A DNA stretch of 64,000 bases from Melieria omissa. Its lineage: Eukaryota; Arthropoda; Insecta; Diptera; Ulidiidae. The DNA lies in assembly GCA_963971225.1 (NCBI GenBank), contig OZ020267.1, positions 112,253,936-112,317,935 on the forward strand, given 5' to 3'. The translations under genes were made by a program, and so were the position numbers. Shown here one piece after another: positions 21,283 to 31,880 of the stretch. How positions within the stretch are numbered: the stretch's first letter is position 1; each line of letters opens with the position of its first letter. Below the pieces are notes generated by a model, which worked only from the letters and a program-made list of their open reading frames with translations, did no database searches and had not been told where the DNA came from.

Positions 21283-22382
21283 TATATATATATTATATAT
21301 AATATATTTATATAAGAAATATTTCTATGAAAATGAGAAAATGGGAGTGAGAAAAATTTCTAATGCAGTTTAAAGCATATTTTAGCCAATTTGAAAAAAT
21401 TTTTGCTTTTGCTTTGACCATCACGACTTTGCCTACTGAACATGACCGAGAGTTCCAACTGTGTGTGTCCTTTCTATGGAAGTTGGGATGGATCTTAGTA
21501 AGCAAAATTTTATAAAAGCTCGCGCAACTATCTGCAAGATGGGAACTATCCCAGATCCCTAGAGATCTCTGGGAGATGCAATGGTTCGAAGAGTTACAAA
21601 ACTTTACTATGATAGCTTTCATTATTTTTATTTTGTTTTGTATTATTTCTTATTCATTTATTTTTTTGGGTTTGTTTTTGGTTACATGGAGTAAAGTTTC
21701 TAAAAGCTCATGACATTTTTTAAAAGATGTGACGCCTGAATCTCAACAACTTAGGTGTTACAAGCCTTTCGGAAAGCTGAAAAGTCTTATTATTTTTGAA
21801 AGTTTGATTCAACTTTGACTTTCTTGGATTTTCAATGGAATTTTGGTAACTCAGAGCTTATTTTCGAAAAGATTATAACATTTTTTTTTTGGAAATTAGA
21901 ACAAATTTTAAGCTACTTAGGGGGTAGAAGAATCATTGTTTCTGGAAGTTGAAAAAACTTGCTATTTTGAAACATATACTTCAACATTTATTTATAGTAC
22001 AGTCGTGTCTGGGTATAGTGAATAGGGGGTTCAATAGTGAACCCCTCGATATAGTGAACACCCAAATTTTGACGTCGAGCCTCTAAATATTACTCTAAAG
22101 CCTCTAAATACTAATATTAAAAAAAAAAATTTTCAAGAAAAAAACAAAAAGTGTATTTTGAGCAAATAAAACGAGTTTTTGAACAAAAATGTTAACCTTG
22201 ACATAGTGAACAACCTCAATACAGTGAAGAGGCCTTGCAATAATTAGTTCACTACATCCAGACACCACTGTACTTGGATTTGAAGTGAAATTTTGGCAAC
22301 TACTACAGGCCGTAGATTAGAGGAATAACTGCTTCAGGATATTAAAAAAACCTGCCATTAAACATATGTTTAACCGTAGACC
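21283..22382. repeat. Old degenerate repeats around a MITE
   Basis: Phrases recur with divergence: TTCAATGGAATTTTGGTAAC near 21829 and TGAAGTGAAATTTTGGCAAC near 22282; TTTCTAAAAGCTCATGAC near 21698; and a GAAAAAACTTGC / AAAAAAACCTGCC pair near 21953 and 22344. The units appear to have been split by the MITE at 22000-22270. No coding potential. Confidence 0.4.
22000..22270. mobile_element. pogo/Tc1-type MITE
   Basis: The 271-bp element has 23-bp inverted ends beginning CAGTCGTGTCTGGGTATAGT (left) and CAGTGGTGTCTGGATGTAGT (right, read inward), flanked by TA on both sides. The word ATAGTGAA or ACAGTGAA recurs several times inside. There is no transposase. Ends and TA target fit pogo/Tigger or another Tc1/mariner-superfamily MITE. 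Confidence 0.8.
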
Positions 22383-22394
22383 TACGTTGGGGTC

Positions 22395-22801
22395 AGGTTA
22401 GGTTAGGTTAGGTTGAGGTGGCTGCCTCTGTATGAGACACACTTAGGCCTCTTAACGGGCCCGTTGTGATACCACAGAATCCACCCGTTTGAAATGCGTA
22501 TGCAACACTGTTTTTTCCAACATGTGATACAACACACATTTCAAACGGATGGGGAAAGGGAGGGAGGGGACCTACAGTTTAACGCCGAATCCGAACGGCG
22601 ATTGGCAGTTTTTCGTTCACACTTGGAGGTTTTGCCATTGCCTGCCAAGAGCGCACTTGTGCGATTCTTGTAATTCTCATTCATTTCATGTGGATAGCGA
22701 TAGAAGTAGACGAGTGTTTTTACCAGCCCAAGCCAGGAATCGAACCTGGGGCGCTCGGTATGAGAAGCCAGCGCGCTACCCGCTGAGCTATCGAGGCCGG
22801 T
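22395..22801 (-). mobile_element. tRNA-derived SINE, copy 1
   Basis: About 407 bp on the minus strand. The head is tRNA-like: TAGCTCAGCGGGTAGCGC fits an A-box and GGTTCGATTCC is a perfect B-box, with a T-arm pairing CCAGG/CCTGG. The body ends in repeated CCTAA (plus strand GGTTA repeats at about 22396-22413). It is flanked by 12-bp direct repeats, TACGTTGGGGTC at 22383-22394 and TACGTTTGGGTC at 22802-22813, so it inserted by retroposition. It is very similar to the copy at 31356-31760. No protein is encoded. Confidence 0.88.
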
Positions 22802-22813
22802 TACGTTTGGGTC

Positions 22814-24873
22814 GTTTTCGACGAAATTTTTTTTTGTACTTCTAATATTTTGTAAATTTGTTATTATTTTTAGCTGTTTTTAATGACTATCTTATTTTCT
22901 ATATTTCAAAAACTAATTTCTATATTTTAAAAACTAAGTTGGCTTTGCTTTTTACTAATTTGTGTGTGTGATTTTAATCTGGTTCGTTTTCGACTCTTCT
23001 TTACCGTACTTACGTCAACGGTTAACTTCTATTTACTTAGGCTTAAAGTGATATTTTTGGGAACCTTGACTACAACTTGCAATGAGAATGCAACAGGACA
23101 AACATGGACAAGGACAACATGCAAATACACAAAATTCGTTGGTATCTATTGGGCTACTTTAGCAGTTTGCCAATCCAGGATTAAGACGCTTAATCACTGC
23201 ATTCCAAACAGTCCTGTTTTGTTTATTGTGTACAGCATTTCTTCAGAAATATTTTCTCTGCATTTATTAAATTTACATCAAATAACCGTTGACCTCAATC
23301 CATCAACACGAATGTTGAATTTATTGTTTCATTTTAAATTATGCCATAAATTAACTGAACACACTGTCCTTTTATTATTATGCTTCATGTCAAGAAATCG
23401 AAGAGCTCTTAAGTGCAGCTGCATGCAGACATTCAAAGAATTACAGAGATTTTAATTGAGATAAAAACGACCACAATTTATTATAGCAAATATTTACTTG
23501 AAATGAAAGTTGCATATTTTAGCAAATTACTTTCAAACGAAGATAAATTAAATAAATAAATAAATGCCACATCAGGATATACTTATGCATGCACGCCTAC
23601 ACACACACACACACATACACACACACACACATACACACACACCGACTAAAAGCCTCATAACACACACGACTTATGCATTTGTACGTTTGTACTCACATAT
23701 TGTTTTGGCTCGGCTATGTTATGTCACAGCCATATGCTGAACGTTGTCCACACGCGCCCAACACAACCACCAACTGACTGTTTGCGTTACGGCCTACTGG
23801 TCGGCTCCATTGGCAATGCAAATTCTTAATACAATATTAACACTAATGAAATGAATATCCAATGCCAAATGGAAACCGCAAACCGAAATCGTTGTATAAC
23901 AGTATTGGGTGTATGTATGCTAAAACACACACACACATATACAATACACATATAGACTTGCATAAGTCTGGCTCCTTTGGTGTCTTGATTCTTTGCAGTA
24001 GGCGCTGCCCAAAAGCCCCGATCCGCTTATGTTCGATGCGGCCCTGGCAGCCCATTGCTACAAGTAAATATTTACATACATACATATTTATGTGTGTATG
24101 TTATGATGCATGTATGGGAGTGCACAAGTTTATACGATAGGTCACATGAGACAATTTAGATCGGTTTGTCTCTCAGCTGTACTCGTTCGTTACGGTGCGT
24201 TGTGTGGTGTGAGGCAGTTCGAGGTGGCATCCTGGCAAGGAATCGTAACACAATTTCACATTATACCCCTTTCATGTTGGGCACGCATATGCCATCATAT
24301 ATACATATGTGTATTTGTAAATTTTTGCATAGAAATGTCAGCAACATTCAATTCATTTTCAATATATTGCCAGCGGATTTCAATTTACAGGGTCTCAATG
24401 GCTTTCAGTTGTAAACGTTTTCGGTTGAATTTTAAGTGTAAATAACTGTCTTTTTCAAATCGAATCAAATTAAGTTAGGTAAGATTAGCTAGGAAAAGTG
24501 ACAGACCAGGTTGACATTGGAGTTAGTAGCCTTGACAACATCACTACTTCCTGTTAAGGTTCAGGATGTTAAGATCCAGCTGTTTGTTTGGTCCTGCGAA
24601 TACGTTAATAGATTAATATGTTTGGGAATGACAGATAGTAACCTGAAGGATCCAATATGGATGTGGGCATTGAGGCAGCTCTGTTTTCTATGTTTTACGA
24701 GTATGGGAAGCAGTTGAGCTAGTACTACACTCTCGAATCACAAATTTCGTGAGTAGTCAAGTTGTTTAAAGGGGCTTGAATCAGTTGTGACATTGGAGAT
24801 TGTTCAAAGATGTCAGTCCCCATTCATACTCGTGCTCATAAACATAATGGCATCTTTCTGCACTGGGTTCAAA
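22814..24873. other. Intronic DNA with no recognisable gene
   Basis: Unique AT-rich sequence with an interrupted CA microsatellite at 23600-23642 and shorter CA runs near 23930. An open frame at 22964-23455 lacks any recognisable domain and codon pattern. The last 300 bp border the mariner element. Confidence 0.5.
23600..23642. repeat. Interrupted (CA)n microsatellite
   Basis: Runs of AC dinucleotides are broken by two TAC interruptions over about 43 bp. It is the purest of several CA tracts in this part of the intron. Confidence 0.9.
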
Positions 24874-26006
24874 CAGGGTTTTACATTTCGAACCGAAAAC
24901 TTTGGCAGCCCTGCATTGGACAACCGCAGCTGTCATCTGTCGTTGCATTGTGTTATTATTGTAGTTTAGTGTTTGCAATTTATGAAAATGGACCGTTTTA
25001 GCATCGCTCAACGTGTAAACATAGTGAAAATTCACTATAAAAATGTTGAAAATTTGAGCATTACTTTTCGCGCACTAAGGAAGGATTTCGGACGTCACGG
25101 AAGGCCTGTTTTGTCAAAAATTTCGGATTGATTGGCGAACTTCGAACGAACTGGTCATCCATACAAAGTTCAGTTGGTGCAGAATTGGAGCCGGGAGATC
25201 ACAGAATGCGTCGTAACTACGCCGAATGGGTGCTTAAAAAACAGTCCGAAAATCCCAATTTTTCGCACAAAATTTTCTTCAGCGATGAGACACATTTTCA
25301 CCTCGGCGGTTACGTTAATAGTCAAAGATGTCGTGTTGATGTCAGAAAATCAACACGTGGTTGTCGAGCGCCCAATGCATCCACCTAGAGTCACTGTTTG
25401 CATTATGCATTGTGCATTATGGTCCGGTGGTGTCATAGGGCCATATTTCTTCGAAAATTACGAAGGACAGACCGTTACCGTAAATTCTGAACGTTATGGC
25501 CGTATGATAACCGAGTATTTTTGGCCAGCGATCGAAGATATGGATGTGGAGGAGATGTGGTTTCAACAGGACGGCGCTACATGTCACACAACATGACCGA
25601 ACATGACAGAATTGCGAACCAGGTACGATGAACGCATAATTTCGCGTTTTGGTGATGCCAATTGGCCGTCAAGATCGTGCGATCTGAACCTTTTGGACTT
25701 TTTTCTTTGGGGCTACGCGAAAGACCAAGTCTATGCAGACAATCCGCAGACTCTGGAGCATTTGAGGGACAACATACGTGCAGTTATTGGCGCCTTACAG
25801 CCTGCTATATGTAAAAAAGTCATCGAAAATTACCTAAAAAGAATCGAGGTGTGCCAGGCTGCTCGTGGCGGTCATTTGAATGATGTCATATTCCATTACT
25901 AATGGCACAAACCAAATATTATTTTGATAATAAAGTTTCATCAAAATTCAAATTTTAATTGCTTTTTTTCTTTATTTACTTTTTCGGCTCATGATGACAT
26001 ACCCTG
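24874..26006 (+). mobile_element. rosa-type mariner (D,D41D), inactive copy
   Basis: Imperfect inverted ends of about 30 bp begin CAGGGTTTTACATTTCGAAC (left) and CAGGGTATGTCATCATGAGC (right, read inward), and both continue with a CCGAAAA-type word. TA follows the right end (26007-26008), but AA precedes the left end, so one target copy may have mutated. At about 1.13 kb it is near full mariner length. D,D41D spacing is the defining feature of the rosa subfamily described in tephritid flies. Confidence 0.82.
24982..25902 (+). pseudogene. rosa-type mariner transposase, broken
   Basis: ATG at 24982 leads MDRFSIAQRVNIVKIHYKN (from the second ATG), a typical N-terminal DNA-binding region. A stop follows near 25128. 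From there HKIFFSDETHFHLGGYVN carries the first catalytic D in one frame. A frameshift near 25330 leads to HPPRVTVCIMHCALWSGGVI and MWFQQDGATCHT, which holds the second D. A TGA stop at 25594 interrupts the frame. It then continues open to TAA 25900 with SRSCDLNLLDFFLWGY, which holds the third D. I count 41 positions between the second and third D. At least one frameshift and two stops make it non-functional. Confidence 0.9.
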
Positions 26007-29000
26007 TAGTTGAGTTCATAAAAAAGCGTATAGAGCCAACTAACAGTGAAGCTCCATGTATCATTTCATCATTGCCCTGTGTCTATTAATGAGTAGAAAA
26101 GCAGACTGGGACATTGAATCTCACTGAAAAAACAGAATCGATTGTGACACATGTTGTACCATGTGACCGAGGTTATGGATGAAGAAGACAACAAAAAAAG
26201 TTTATGTTATCACTGAATTTTTCTTCTATCAGGCTGCTTATTAGAATCATTACAGGACACTGTGCCGTAGGGTCTGCGGTCCTGAACTACCAGCACTCGC
26301 CCAGTAATGTCTGAAAAAGCTGCAGTGATGATGATGAAACAGAGCCGCTGGAAATCCAGTCAAACTTTACAAGAATACCGCAGCCGCTTTTTATGTGTCT
26401 TATTTTCTGTCTAGTCTGAGCAACATAGTTGAATCTGAAATATTGAATTTGCCAAACTGAAAAAAGAAGTCTAATTGAGGTTTATTGTCTGAAATTTGGG
26501 TTTCTTAGAGACAGTTGAATAGTTTTGCCTTTATTAGAAAGTTGCATTCCTTCCTTCAATGGGCCTTTATCCGCCCTCCGAATAGATTCTTTACAACCTA
26601 ACCTTACCTCCCAATTGATTTGAATTGCCACATCCAAACGTTGATTGTCGCATCCTGTACAAAAATTATAGAATTTTGCATAGCTACACTTTTCCCTCGT
26701 CTGCCTTTGCAAAACTGTTCAAAAATTTTGTATAAAATGCAGGCGTACGATTGCATATCACCAACGTAAATATGCCCAAACACAAATACATACATACGTA
26801 CAAGCACATATATATAGAGACAACATTACTATGCATATTAGTCTCGACTGGCAATTTCCTGCTTGGTTTTTACCCCAACCATGCATTGAATTCCTTCTTT
26901 TGTTCCTGCCTACTTCAGACACTCGGCCTCTTGCACCCGCTGTCGGCTTCTGCCTCGCCCATAGTTTGCATTGTAGTGCGAGCGTGTAGTATTGCTGCAT
27001 AAAATTTCCCATAGAAAATCAGCCACGACGAGGACAAACGCATTCTGACCCAGATTTTTCGTAAATACTCAAAAAGGTTAAAAAAGGAAATATCAGATTT
27101 TAAGACACCAAAGTATCAGAGATTATGGTCGTCCTTTTTCTACTTGATTTTCTACAGGACAGACTGTAGGCAAGTTTTGTTCATATTTGCTTTAGTTTAG
27201 TTTTCTTGTTGAGGTGCTGAATCCTTTTCATAGCGTCGCATACATTGAAACTTGTGTGAGCACGTCAGGGAGTGTTGGTGTGTTTTCGGTGTGGCAGTGC
27301 ACGTTTGAGCTCAGGGACAGCACTTTTACTTTTGTAACGTTGTGGTGTTTGTGTGTGTTTTTGTACTTCAAGTTAATTTGCTGGAATTTCGCAGAATTTT
27401 GCAATAATGCTGCAAAATTCCATATTTATTTTGCAATCAAGAAAAATCCTCACAGAAAAACCTCGAAATCATAAATGAGCAGCATTAACATTTTAATGCA
27501 TGCAATCAAAATCGCTAAGCGCGCCATCGCATTTTCATTTAGGAGTCCACGACATTTTGCTGATTGTTTCTACAACTCGTCATTAAACATTTATTTTTTA
27601 ATTAATACAACTGTTGAGTTTTAATTAAAAAACGGCTGAGCAGCTCAATTTAAGCATTAATGCATTGCCAGCGAAAGCGCGGCGCCAACCTGTCGGTATT
27701 TGGGGCGTCGCCAAGGCCCACTGTGCGCATGTGGCTGACAAGTGGTGCAAATCAAAGGATTTGTCAGAATGCGCCTAATTTTGACATACGCACACACACA
27801 CAGCACACAAACACACAGTCGCGCACACACTCGAAGCGATCGCCAAAAATGAGAATCATGTCGCTCGGTGGGCGCCGCAACCGGCGCCTAATCCGCCCCG
27901 CAATCCGCATGTCGTTGCTGCACATTAACGTTAAGACAACGCTGAGCGTTTTGGCGCGACTGGTGGGGATTTTATTTTGGCGCTGCCACATGTGGCGCAA
28001 CAGAAGGAGCTGGCGAAAGCGGGAAAGTGCCACAGCAGCCGTCGAAGGACTGGCACAAATTTTTAAGCCAACGCAAATGTGTGCGCATTAATTTGGACGC
28101 CGTTGCTGCTGTTGCTGTTGCTGTTGTTGTTGTTGTTGTTGTTTTTGGCGTTTTCGTTGGCGTTGGCGTTGCTATTTGTGCTGCAGTGGCAGCAGCGGCG
28201 ACTGTTGCTGGCTGCGGTTGACATAAACTTGTTAAGCCGCCTATGTCCGCCTTCCCTGCTCGGTCAATTCCGCTGATCAACAAGAGCGCTTCTGCTGAGT
28301 GTGTTTGTGTATGCAGTTGCCATATGTTGGCGTTGCCACTGCGTCAGAACGCCAGCGGCTGGCGCACGCAACGCACACAGCATCGTCGCGCTGCTGATAA
28401 GGCAAATTAGTTGCTTTACGAGCGTTTGGCCGGAGTGTGGGCGGCGGGCGTGTTGCATGTGCGCGTCTCTCTCTCTCTTTCTATCTATGTGTGTGTGAAA
28501 TATGCGCCTGTGCTTATGCAAAGTTTTTCGTCCCGCATACTTTGCTCTTTCTGGCTTCTGTGCTTGAGTTGTTTTCATTTGTTTTGCTTGCTTGTCGCTG
28601 CTGTGGCTGCAGCTGTGGCTGTTGCTGTTGCTGTCATTTTTATTTCGTTTTCGTGTTTGTGACATTGTTGTTATTTTGCGTGTTACTTATTTGTTTTTAC
28701 TGTTTTTTGCGGAATTTCGTTATATTTATTTGCGCATATGTTGAACGTTCACACACACACACACACTGCACGCACTCATACATATCCGACCTGGTGTGCG
28801 CTGTGAGTGCTTGTTTTTTTCGTTTGTATTTGTATTCTTAATTTGTTTCTATATTTTTGCTTCAAAAACAAAGGACTTATGACTTTGCATTGGCGTGGAA
28901 TTATCCTCAGCACTTCATCATTTTCTCGCTCTTTCTCTCTCTGTCTCACTTTGTCTCTGTCTGTCTGTACAACCTAATACGAGCTTATCTAACTGTATGT

Positions 29001-29640
29001 ATGTACAGCCAAAAATATGTTTACGTAAGTGTACCTACGAATTGTTGAAGGGGAATTGGAATTATGCATTTGTTTCTATTTTTATTTTTTTCTATTTTTA
29101 TTTTTTCGATCTTATGTATTTTTGTATTTTCATTTTTTTATATTCTATTTTTGTTTGCAAATCCTTGTAGCCTTTCTTGCACTTGCTTTTCCGCCCTGTT
29201 GTCTGCTTATTTTTGTTTGTGTTTTACTTATACATACGCACACCAGACTAAATTCATGGCTGCCTGTGTTGGTGTGCTTGTTGCATATATATATACATAC
29301 ATATATATATAAAGTATGTGTATTTGTGTGTGAGAGAGGCCACAAGTGTCCTTGCAAATTTCATGAATATTTGCAAAATTGCAATGTTATGTATGTTGTC
29401 GCTTAGTTTTTGCACATAAAACAGCCCCGTCTCACTCTACTCCACCCACTCAGTTGTTCAAGTGCGTCCCACTCCAACTTGCTCTCTAGTCCGCACACGA
29501 GTGCTGAGGATATTCAATTTTAATACAGAGTGATTGTGAAATATGACACGCCTTGTGAATTAGATATTCCTTGGAAAGTTTAACTTGGCTTGGATTTTTT
29601 TTAATTGAGAATTTCTACAAATGATGTTTTAAATTTTGTT
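26007..29640. other. Intronic DNA with a possible LINE relic and simple repeats
   Basis: Apart from the possible LINE relic at 26228-26400, I see unique intronic sequence. A GC-richer island with many GGCGC words lies at about 27655-28080. Next to it is a TTG/GCT trinucleotide tract (about 28100-28145). CA tracts lie near 27790 and 28750, and an AT-dinucleotide stretch near 29286-29312. Open frames here follow the trinucleotide repeats. Confidence 0.45.
26228..26400 (+). pseudogene. Possible decayed LINE C-terminal relic
   Basis: One frame reads RLLIRIITGHCAVGSAVLN, similar to the VGLITGHNPLRRHMANMG block of the LINE at 30134-30937. Beyond stops, CSDDDETE could correspond to the zinc-binding block that follows in such proteins. 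Only two short patches match, so this is tentative. Confidence 0.35.
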
Positions 29641-29961
29641 TCAGATAAACATTAGAAATGGGGGTTTGTCTTATTTGAAATTTATTCCGACAGGATTTGC
29701 AGTAATGAACCATTAACCTGTGATTCAATGCCGAAAAACGAAATACATTTTTTATGTGTTGTTGCTTGATTCAGTAGGAACAAGGTTTCTTTATCCGGTG
29801 CTGGTTGAACCAGCATTTGATCCTAGGATTCCCTAACTTGCATCTAAAACAAAAATAGAATATGAAAACATAATCTTTGGTTGTCTCGGTGGAATCAACG
29901 TTCACTTCTTCGACCCTCTTATTTTCGGAAGTGTAAAATGGATTCTTTGTCAGGGGCTGGT

Positions 29962-30937
29962 GATGGATGGATGGATGGATGTGAAGCGGAGCCGAGGAAA
30001 TAACCGAAGGGAGGTCATTACCCCAAGCACTCAGGCTCTATAGCTCATTGTACTTAAGGCTCAGGAAAAAGGTTGATAAAGAAAATGGGAATGGGAAAAG
30101 AAAAAGAGAAAGTGGGTGGAAAGGGAGATGGAGTTATGGATTCTCCTGTGCATATTTCCCGGACTCATTAATGAATTTCAGGAGATCACACAGGGCGAGA
30201 TAATGAACTTCGTCCATTCTCATAACATCTGAACCCAGCGTGCGCAATCTCGTTCTAGAGAAGGCAGGACATGCACAGAGAAAGTGCTCTGTACTATCTA
30301 CCTCCTCCAGGCAACATACGCAAGTTGGATCTTCGATGATGCCCATGTTGGCCATATGTCGCCTCAATGGATTGTGTCCTGTGATTAACCCGACCATTCG
30401 TCGAAGGTCTTTCCTTCTCAGCTTTTGGAGGAAATTCCCTGCTTTCCTGTTCGGGGTTTTCAGAAAACACTTGGCAGTCTTACAGATTCCCAAGCTAGAC
30501 CAACGTTCTCTATATATGTTGTTGACATAGGACTTGATCCAGTCCAGGGTTCCTGCTAGACTGGTGCCGATTATTGGTTCTGGTCCCATGGGTGTGCACC
30601 CTGATCCACAGTTAGCCAGTTCATTGGCAGTTTCGTTACATAGAACACCGCAGTGTCCCGGAACCCAAATAAGTTGGAGCTTATTACGTCTCGCGTCTGA
30701 TTTGAGCTTCATCTTACATTCTTGGACAATCTTAGAGGTAACATGCGCATTCTTCAGGGCCTTAAGTGCAGCTTGACTGTCACTACAGACTCCTATATGT
30801 TTCACGCACCATTTCCTCCCGATAATCCATTCCGCTACTTTCAGAATGGCGAAGATTTCCGTCTGAAAGACAGTAGTCAGCCCAGCCAGTGAGTAGTAGC
30901 ATCTGACACTTCCTTCGAGGTGCCATCCAGCTCCAGT
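29962..30937 (-). mobile_element. 5'-truncated non-LTR retrotransposon (LINE)
   Basis: On the minus strand the element begins within an RNase H domain, runs through the C-terminal zinc motif, then a roughly 170-bp 3' untranslated part. It ends in repeated CATC (plus-strand GATG repeats at about 29962-29981). GGGGCTGGT occurs at both edges (29953-29961 and 30938-30946), a candidate 9-bp target duplication. A simple-repeat tail and RNase H point to an I/LOA/R1-like group rather than a poly(A)-tailed jockey element. The clade is not certain. Confidence 0.82.
30134..30937 (-). pseudogene. LINE ORF2 C-terminal fragment (RNase H and zinc motif)
   Basis: The open stretch starts inside RNase H: TGAGWHLEGSVRCYYS, then TEIFAILKVAEW (catalytic E), VCSDSQAALKAL (catalytic D) and IWVPGHCGVLCNETANELA (last catalytic block). 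The first catalytic D block lies upstream of the truncation and is missing. After it come KDLRRMVGLITGHNPLRRH and a CVCCLEEVDSTEHFLCAC zinc motif typical of LINE ORF2 C-termini. It stops at 30134. It has no endonuclease or reverse transcriptase and so cannot work alone. The frame is otherwise unbroken, suggesting a fairly young insertion. Confidence 0.9.
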
Positions 30938-31355
30938 GGGGCTGGTACTTGGAGTCCAAAAATAAATTGTGGAAAAATAATTGTTAGTTTGTGTTTCTTG
31001 CTCTAATTTATGATCCAACTACAAAAGAAGGAAACGTATCCCTTTTCTGTTGTCGGTTAAGTCAACATTTTAGCCCAATACCCTCTAACTTGTGATCCAG
31101 TAATAAAATATGAAAAGAATGGTTATTGTTGGCGATATTGAGCCATAATTCGACCCAATTTGTGATTCAGCTCCGAAGGAGGGTTCTGATCCGATCTGAT
31201 GTTGGTTGACTCAGCATTCAAACCTACAGCCATGCTTATTGGTGTTCTTACGCCAAAAGATGTAGCACGTGTCTTTATTGGTTGAGGTTAAGACCGAATT
31301 CTCAGTCGCACAACCCTCTAACTTGTCAGCATTACAGCTCACTAACTTCTAAACG

Positions 31356-31760
31356 GCCTCGATAGCTCAGCGGGTAGCGCACTGGCTTCTCATACCGAGC
31401 GCCCCGGGTTCGATTCCTGGCTTGGGCTGGAAAAAACACTCATCTACTTCTATCGCTATCCACATGAAGGGAATGAGAATTACAAGAATCGCACAAGTGC
31501 GCTCTTGGCAGGCAATGGCAAAACCAAAGTGTGAGCAAAAAAGCTGCCAATCGCCGTTCGGATTCGGCGTTAAACTGTAGATCGCCTCCCCTCCCTTTCT
31601 CCATCCGTTTGAAATGTGTCTAGTATCACATGTTGAAAAAAACAGTGTTGCATACGCATTTCAAACGGGTGGAATCTGTGGTATCACAACGGGCCCGTTA
31701 AGAGGCATAAGTGTGTCTCATACAGAGGCAGCCACCGTAACCTAACCTAACCTAACCTAA
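31356..31760 (+). mobile_element. tRNA-derived SINE, copy 2
   Basis: About 405 bp on the plus strand, closely similar along its whole length to 22395-22801. The head begins GCCTCGATAGCTCAGCGGGT (A-box region). GGTTCGATTCC (B-box) follows in the tRNA-like first 75 bp, and the tail is CCTAA repeated four times. CTAACTTCTAAACG lies before the head (31342-31355), and the same CTTCTAAACG follows the tail (31761-31770). This gives a target duplication of 10-14 bp (the tail blurs its edge). An internal inverted repeat pairs CCGTTTGAAATG with CATTTCAAACGG. Confidence 0.9.
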
Positions 31761-31880
31761 CTTCTAAACGTAGTTTAGAGCAAGAAGGAACAATTTTCTT
31801 TTATCCATTCTTCTATTGATTGAGTCGGGCGCGAATTTGCAATGATTGACTTCTGATACAACGAACTAACCAATTCACAC

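Larger units (their letters stand above)
29640..31880. repeat. Old degenerate repeat region hosting LINE and SINE insertions
   Basis: Words such as TAACTTGTGATCCAG, AACCTGTGATTCAATG, CAATTTGTGATTCAGC and GGTGCTGGTTGAACCAGC recur loosely across 29700-31330 with substitutions and indels. The units are too diverged to give a clear period. The LINE (29962-30937) and SINE (31356-31760) lie inside it. Confidence 0.4.

Noticed and set aside
22725..22801. Functional tRNA gene on the minus strand
   Set aside because: A- and B-boxes are present, but the anticodon stem and acceptor pair poorly and the sequence continues as a 407-bp element with a tail and target duplication, so it is a SINE head. The same applies to 31356-31430.
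31737..31760. Telomeric TTAGG-type repeat
   Set aside because: The CCTAA repeats are only four units long, lie exactly at the SINE end inside its target duplication, and so are the SINE tail.
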